Shown here: positions 60,368 to 64,000 of the stretch, piece after piece | Layout of the letters: each line of letters opens with the position of its first letter | How positions within the stretch are numbered: position 1 is the first letter of the stretch | Source: Nocardioides gansuensis | GTDB lineage: Bacteria; Actinomycetota; Actinomycetes; Propionibacteriales; Nocardioidaceae | NCBI RefSeq assembly: GCF_003076135.1 | Contig: NZ_QDGZ01000001.1 | Coordinates: 1 to 64,000 of the forward strand | Direction: 5' to 3' | DNA: 64,000 nt | The notes under the pieces: generated by a model | Database searches by the model: none | Told to the model about the DNA's origin: nothing | What the model saw: the letters and a program-made list of their open reading frames with translations, nothing else | Made by a program: the position numbers and the translations under genes

Positions 60368-60973
60368 TCACCCGTAGGTGTCGCGGGGACCCCGGCCGTC
60401 GCGGGAGGAGAACCGGCCCTTCTTCCACGTCGGCAGGTGCGGGCCGAGGACCTCGATGCGCAGCACCGTGCCGTCGCCGAGCTCCTGGTTGAGCCGCCTG
60501 ACGACCTGGGGGGCGAGCAGCTTGAGCTGGGTGGCCCACGCGGTCGAGTCGGTGCGCACCACGAGGGTGCCGTCGGCGAACGACTCCGGCGTGCAGTGGC
60601 CCGCCACCTCGCCGCCGACCAGCTCGGCCCAGCGGCCGAAGACGCCCTGCACCTTGAGGTCGAGCTCCCAGCCGTGACTGGCGACCAGCCGCTCCAGCGC
60701 CGTCTCGAGCAGCTGCGGGTCGCGGTCGTCCGGGTGCGCGCCGCTCGCCTTGGCGCGCGTACGCCGCCGCCACAGGTCGCCGCCCGCCTTGCCCTTGCGG
60801 GCGGGCCGGCCGGGCGCGGCGCCGGCCGCCCTCCGGGCCGCCTTCGCCAGGTCGAGCCCGTCGGGGCGGTGCTCCTCGGCCTCCTCAGGCACCGGCCGGT
60901 CGAGCGAGTCCGGCCGGTCGAGCGAGTCCGGCCGGTCGAGCGGAGTCGAGACCTCCGGCTCTTCCTCAGTCAT
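60368..60973 (-). CDS. DUF721 (DciA-like) protein
   Basis: 201 residues. The DUF721 domain occupies about 75-165 ([40 protein letters not shown]). The domain is shared with DciA, the bacterial helicase-loading factor that acts with DnaB, and the recF-gyrB location fits replication. At the N-terminus, residues about 7-27 ([18 protein letters not shown]) are encoded by an 18-bp tandem repeat plus the dispersed 20-mer. ATG 60973 overlaps the recF stop by 8 bases. Confidence 0.88.
   Translation of the reverse strand: MTEEEPEVSTPLDRPDSLDRPDSLDRPVPEEAEEHRPDGLDLAKAARRAAGAAPGRPARKGKAGGDLWRRRTRAKASGAHPDDRDPQLLETALERLVASHGWELDLKVQGVFGRWAELVGGEVAGHCTPESFADGTLVVRTDSTAWATQLKLLAPQVVRRLNQELGDGTVLRIEVLGPHLPTWKKGRFSSRDGRGPRDTYG
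60892..60953 (-). repeat. 18-bp tandem repeat plus dispersed 20-mer inside the DUF721 gene
   Basis: Two copies of CCGGCCGGTCGAGCGAGT (60892-60927) are followed by CCGGCC and the 20-mer GGTCGAGCGGAGTCGAGACC (60934-60953). The same 20-mer closes the 18-bp tandem array in pknA 36 kb away. The unit length keeps the reading frame and yields DRPDSL peptide units. Confidence 0.85.
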
Positions 60974-62138
60974 CGCGCACGACCGTGCCCTCGGAGACGA
61001 CGTACCGCACCCCGCGGAGCGCCGCCGGCACGTCCTCGGCCACCGCGGCCGTGACCAGCACCTGCTCGGCGCCGGCGACCAGGTGGGCGAGCTGCTCGCG
61101 ACGACCCGTGTCCAGCTCGGCGAAGACGTCGTCGAGCACCAGGATCGGGTCGTCGCCGTCGGCGCGGAGCAGGTCGTAGGACGCCAGCCGCAGGGCGAGC
61201 GCGAAGGACCACGACTCGCCGTGCGAGGCGTAGCCCTTCACCGGCAGCCGCAGCTCGCCGTTGCCGAGCGAGCAGAGGAGGTCGTCCCGGTGCGGCCCGA
61301 CGAGGGTGATGCCGCGGTCGAGCTCGTCGGAGCGGCGGGCCTCGAGCTCCTCGAGGAGGCGCTGCTCGAGGGTGGTGTCGAGGCTCGTCGCTTGCGCGCC
61401 TCGCTCCTCCACCACCGAGAGGTCCAGGTCGAGGCTCGCCTTGTAGTCGATCTCCGCGTCGTCCCGCCCGGCACCACGGGCGACCGCCTCGTAGGCCTTG
61501 CCGAGGTAAGGCCGCAGATCCGCGACCAGCTCGAGCCGCGCGCCGAGGATCTCCGCGCCGACCCGGGCCAGGTGCGAGTCCCAGACCGTCAGCGTCGAGA
61601 GCGCGGACTCGCGCGACGAGCCGCGCGCCAGGCCGGCGGTCTTGAGCAGCGAGTTGCGCTGCCTGAGCACCCGGTCGTAGTCGCTGCGCACGCCGGCGAA
61701 GCGGGGCGCCCGCAGCACCAGCAGGTCGTCGAGGAAGCGGCGCCGGTCGGTCGGGTCGCCCTTGACCAGGGTCAGGTCGTCGGGTGCGAAGACCACCGTG
61801 CGGACCAGGCCGATCAGGTCGCGCGGACGCGCGAGCGGCGACCTGTTGACCCGGGCCCGGTTGGCGCGGCCCGGGTTGAGCTCCACCTCGAGCACCGCCG
61901 TACGCCCGTCGCGCACGACCGCGGCCCGCACCAGAGCCTGGTCGGCGCCCGCCCGGACGAGCGGCGCATCGGACGCGACCCGGTGGGACGAGAGCCGGGA
62001 GAGGTAGTCGATGGCCTCGACCAGGTTGGTCTTGCCCTGGCCGTTGCGTCCCAGGAACGCTGTCGCGCCCGGCTCCAGCTCGAGGTCGAGGTCGGCGTAG
62101 GAGCGGAAGTCGTGGAGCGTGAGGTGCGCGACGTGCAA
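60966..62138 (-). CDS. recF: DNA replication and repair protein RecF
   Basis: 390 residues, an SMC-like ATPase. Walker A is GRNGQGKT (30-37), the signature region includes [13 protein letters not shown], and Walker B is [12 protein letters not shown]. RecF helps load RecA at gaps. The proposed start is TTG 62138, eight bases after the gnd stop; upstream codons lie inside gnd. At about residues 241-255 the peptide [16 protein letters not shown] is encoded by a dispersed palindromic repeat, so the protein carries an in-frame repeat-derived insert. The stop overlaps the DUF721 start by 8 bases. Confidence 0.94.
   Translation of the reverse strand: MHVAHLTLHDFRSYADLDLELEPGATAFLGRNGQGKTNLVEAIDYLSRLSSHRVASDAPLVRAGADQALVRAAVVRDGRTAVLEVELNPGRANRARVNRSPLARPRDLIGLVRTVVFAPDDLTLVKGDPTDRRRFLDDLLVLRAPRFAGVRSDYDRVLRQRNSLLKTAGLARGSSRESALSTLTVWDSHLARVGAEILGARLELVADLRPYLGKAYEAVARGAGRDDAEIDYKASLDLDLSVVEERGAQATSLDTTLEQRLLEELEARRSDELDRGITLVGPHRDDLLCSLGNGELRLPVKGYASHGESWSFALALRLASYDLLRADGDDPILVLDDVFAELDTGRREQLAHLVAGAEQVLVTAAVAEDVPAALRGVRYVVSEGTVVRDD
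61374..61416 (-). repeat. dispersed palindromic repeat inside recF
   Basis: The minus strand reads GGTGGTGGAGGAGCGAG, then GCGCGCAAGCGACGAG, then CCTCGACACC. It shares the ends GGTGGT-GAGGA and CTCGA-CACC, plus the central GGCGCGC-AGCG, with the element at 57959-57998. It is read as [15 protein letters not shown] in RecF without breaking the frame. Confidence 0.75.
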
Positions 62139-62145
62139 GGACGAC

Positions 62146-63144
62146 CTAGCTCTCGCCGGGCTCGAAGCCACTGCCCGCGCCGGCCTCCTCCGCGGCGCCG
62201 GACTGCTCGGGGTGGCTGGTGGCCGGCTGCTCCACAGGGGTGGCGGCCGCGACGTCGCCGCCCGCGGGCGGTGCGGTGCGCACGGCGTGGCCACCGAACT
62301 GGTTGCGCATCGCGGCGACCGCCTTCATCGTCGGCGAGTCGTCCTGCCGGGAGACGAAGCGGGCGTAGAGCGCGGCCGTGATCGCGGGGGTGGCGACGGC
62401 GTGCTCGATGCCGGCCTCGACGGTCCACCGGCCCTCGCCCGAGTCCTCGGCGTAGCCGGCGATCTGGGACAGGCCGGGATCGGCGTCCAGCGCCGCCACC
62501 ATCAGGTCGAGCAGCCACGACCGGATGACGGTGCCCTCACGCCAGGACCGGAAGACCTCGGTCACGTTGTCGACCAGATCGACGGTCTCGAGCAGCTCCC
62601 AGCCCTCGGCGTAGGCCTGCATGATCGCGTACTCGATGCCGTTGTGGACCATCTTGGAGAAGTGACCGGCGCCGACCTTGCCGGCGTGCACGGAGCCGAA
62701 CTCGCCCTCCGGCTTGAGGGCGTCGAAGGCCGGCTGCACCTTCTCGATGTCGGCCGCGTCGCCGCCATACATCAGGGCGTAGCCGTTCTCCAGGCCCCAG
62801 ACGCCACCGGAGACACCGCAGTCGACGTAGCCGATGCCCTTCTCGGCGAGCGAGGCGGCGTTGGCGAGGTCGTCGGTCCAGCGGGAGTTGCCGCCGTCGA
62901 CGACGAGGTCGCCCTCGTCGAGGAGCTCCTTGAGCTCGGCGACCGTGGCACGGGTGGGCTCACCCGCAGGCACCATCACCCAGACGACCTTCGGCGTGGG
63001 CAGCTTGTCGACCAGCTCGGCCAGCGAGCCGACGTCGCTGACCTCGGGGTTGTGGTCGTAGCCGACCACGTTGACCCCGGCGCGGCGCATCCGCTCGCGC
63101 ATGTTGCCGCCCATCTTGCCCAGGCCGACGAGTCCGATGTCCAT
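62146..63144 (-). CDS. gnd: 6-phosphogluconate dehydrogenase, short NAD-type
   Basis: 332 residues. The N-terminal Rossmann motif is [13 protein letters not shown]. Substrate/catalytic motifs are [30 protein letters not shown] and the active-site Lys in [15 protein letters not shown]. The length matches the decarboxylating GndA-type short form that commonly sits between dnaN and recF in actinobacteria. It converts 6-phosphogluconate to ribulose 5-phosphate. ATG 63144 follows GGAGGG by six bases. The last 45 residues are an Ala/Pro/Glu-rich tail of no known function. Confidence 0.95.
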   Translation of the reverse strand: MDIGLVGLGKMGGNMRERMRRAGVNVVGYDHNPEVSDVGSLAELVDKLPTPKVVWVMVPAGEPTRATVAELKELLDEGDLVVDGGNSRWTDDLANAASLAEKGIGYVDCGVSGGVWGLENGYALMYGGDAADIEKVQPAFDALKPEGEFGSVHAGKVGAGHFSKMVHNGIEYAIMQAYAEGWELLETVDLVDNVTEVFRSWREGTVIRSWLLDLMVAALDADPGLSQIAGYAEDSGEGRWTVEAGIEHAVATPAITAALYARFVSRQDDSPTMKAVAAMRNQFGGHAVRTAPPAGGDVAAATPVEQPATSHPEQSGAAEEAGAGSGFEPGES

Positions 63145-63212
63145 ACGTTGCCCTCCAGCTGGCGGGTGCGGTGTCGTTGCCACTCAACCACGCGGCTGCG
63201 CGGCGGAGAAGG

Positions 63213-64000
63213 CTAGGAGAGCAGGCGCCGCGGCATCAGCAGGTAGCGGAAGTCGCCGGTCTCCTCCGAGCCCTCGCCCAAGGTGTTGGAGATGACGACG
63301 GGCTTGGTGGCCTGCGTGAAGGCGAGATCGACGTATTCGCCCTCCAGGGCCGTGAGGCCGTCCAGCAGGAACTGGGGGTTGAAGCCGGTGGTGAGCGCGT
63401 CGCCGTCGATCTCGGCGTCGATGACCTCGGTCGCCTGGGCCTCGTCGCCGGAGCCGGCGTCGAGGACGAGCTGCTGGTCCTCGAACTTCAGCTGCACCGC
63501 GGTGTTGCGCTCCGCCACCAGGGCGACGCGCTTCACGGTCTCGACGAGCTCGTTGCGGTTGACCTTCGCGACGGTGAGGTGCTCGCTGGGGAACAGCGAG
63601 CGGACCTTGGGGAACTCGCCGTCGAGGAGCCGGGTGGTGGTGCGCCGGATGCCTCCCTGGCCGGTGCCCTCGAACCCGATCAGCCCCTCGCCGCTGCCGG
63701 ACGTGCTCAGGGCGATCGTGATCTCGGGGCCGGAGGTGAGGGACTTGGCAGTGTCGCCGAGCACCTTGGCCGGCACCAGCGCGGCGATGGACGCATCGGG
63801 GACGGCGGGCTGCCAGGTCAGCTCGCGGTGGGAAAGGCGGAAGCGGTCGGTGGCCAGCAGGGCCATCGTCGAGCCCTCGATCTCGATGCGTACGCCGGTG
63901 AGCACGGGCAGCATGTCGTCGCGACCCGCGGCGGTGACTGCCTGGGCGACGGCGTGCGCGAACTCGCTGCTCGCGACCGTGCCGCTCGGCGCCGGCATCT
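63213..64000 (-). CDS. dnaN: DNA polymerase III beta sliding clamp, C-terminal part
   Basis: The window edge cuts the gene: about 262 C-terminal residues are present of a usual length near 380, so the true start lies beyond base 64000. Domains II and III are visible (LPVLTGVRIEIEGSTMALLA, LATDRFRLSHRELTW), as is the clamp ending VVISNTLGEGSEETGDFRYL with LLMPRRLL. The ATG near 63998 is internal. The clamp tethers polymerase III to DNA; dnaA and oriC are expected next to the right. Confidence 0.96.
   Translation of the reverse strand, partial: MPAPSGTVASSEFAHAVAQAVTAAGRDDMLPVLTGVRIEIEGSTMALLATDRFRLSHRELTWQPAVPDASIAALVPAKVLGDTAKSLTSGPEITIALSTSGSGEGLIGFEGTGQGGIRRTTTRLLDGEFPKVRSLFPSEHLTVAKVNRNELVETVKRVALVAERNTAVQLKFEDQQLVLDAGSGDEAQATEVIDAEIDGDALTTGFNPQFLLDGLTALEGEYVDLAFTQATKPVVISNTLGEGSEETGDFRYLLMPRRLLS

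Noticed and set aside
1..64000. CRISPR array or integrase/transposase gene
   Set aside because: No evenly spaced direct repeats with unique spacers were seen, and no intact integrase or transposase protein was recognised. Only relic-like repeats remain.

Overview
The window is high-GC actinobacterial DNA. Gene content and order fit Nocardioidaceae (Nocardioides-like); this is inferred, not searched. The right end is the canonical chromosome-origin neighbourhood on the minus strand: dnaN (cut by the window edge), gnd, recF, a DUF721 gene, gyrB, gyrA, a DUF3566 gene, tRNA-Ile(GAT), a DLW-39 mini-protein and tRNA-Ala(TGC). oriC and dnaA should lie just beyond base 64000. The centre-left (18.2-30.6 kb) holds the conserved envelope and cell-division block tRNA-Leu(CAG), fhaA, fhaB, pstP, rodA, pbpA, pknA, pknB, a DUF881 gene, crgA, then a rhomboid protease and a cyclophilin. 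Two accessory tracts are spliced around this core.

Layout: 0-4.7 kb is a gene-poor, partly decayed start with two Crp/Fnr-type regulators, a tiny exported protein and a berberine-bridge-type FAD oxidase. 5.3-12.3 kb is fructoside locus 1 on the minus strand (GH32, solute-binding protein, two permeases, LacI, GH32), flanked by a diverged 210-bp direct repeat. 12.8-18.2 kb is a mixed tract: a frameshifted NERD-nuclease gene, an RTX-like secreted protein, DUF309, a methyltransferase, DUF3099 and MmuM. 30.7-33.6 kb holds a helical membrane-linked protein, DUF3817, SURF1 and a lipoprotein. 33.7-39.8 kb holds a galactose-oxidase-type copper radical enzyme, a large APC/KimA-like transporter and a KdpDE-like two-component pair. 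39.8-46.7 kb is fructoside locus 2 (solute-binding protein, two permeases, LacI, GH32-like enzyme, GH91 inulin fructotransferase/DFA hydrolase). 46.8-53.8 kb is a catabolic cluster: ROK regulator, a broken oxidoreductase/GntR chimera, an orphan peptide-type binding protein, a small-molecule kinase, a class-III PLP enzyme resembling phospho-lyases, and a HAD hydrolase.

How the genes work together: the two fructoside loci share the order binding protein, MalF, MalG, LacI, GH32. Each has tandem LacI-type palindromes ahead of its first gene, and neither carries an ATPase, so a shared MsiK-like ATPase elsewhere is expected. Locus 2 looks built to import and cleave difructose anhydrides or inulin fragments, because its GH91 enzyme shows no signal peptide. 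The kinase + phospho-lyase-like enzyme + HAD cluster looks like catabolism of an amino alcohol or hydroxy-amino acid through a phosphorylated intermediate.

The least expected signals are: (i) a family of short palindromic repeats with ends GGTCGAGC...TCGAGACC, or a related GGTGGT-type form, that sit in frame inside pknA, recF and the DUF721 gene and also between genes; (ii) a CrgA made of two tandem CrgA units; (iii) a partial tRNA-Ala 3'-end copy 7.3 kb downstream of tRNA-Ala, which brackets the catabolic cluster like an att remnant; (iv) a dense TCCACA inverted-repeat cluster before the rhomboid gene.
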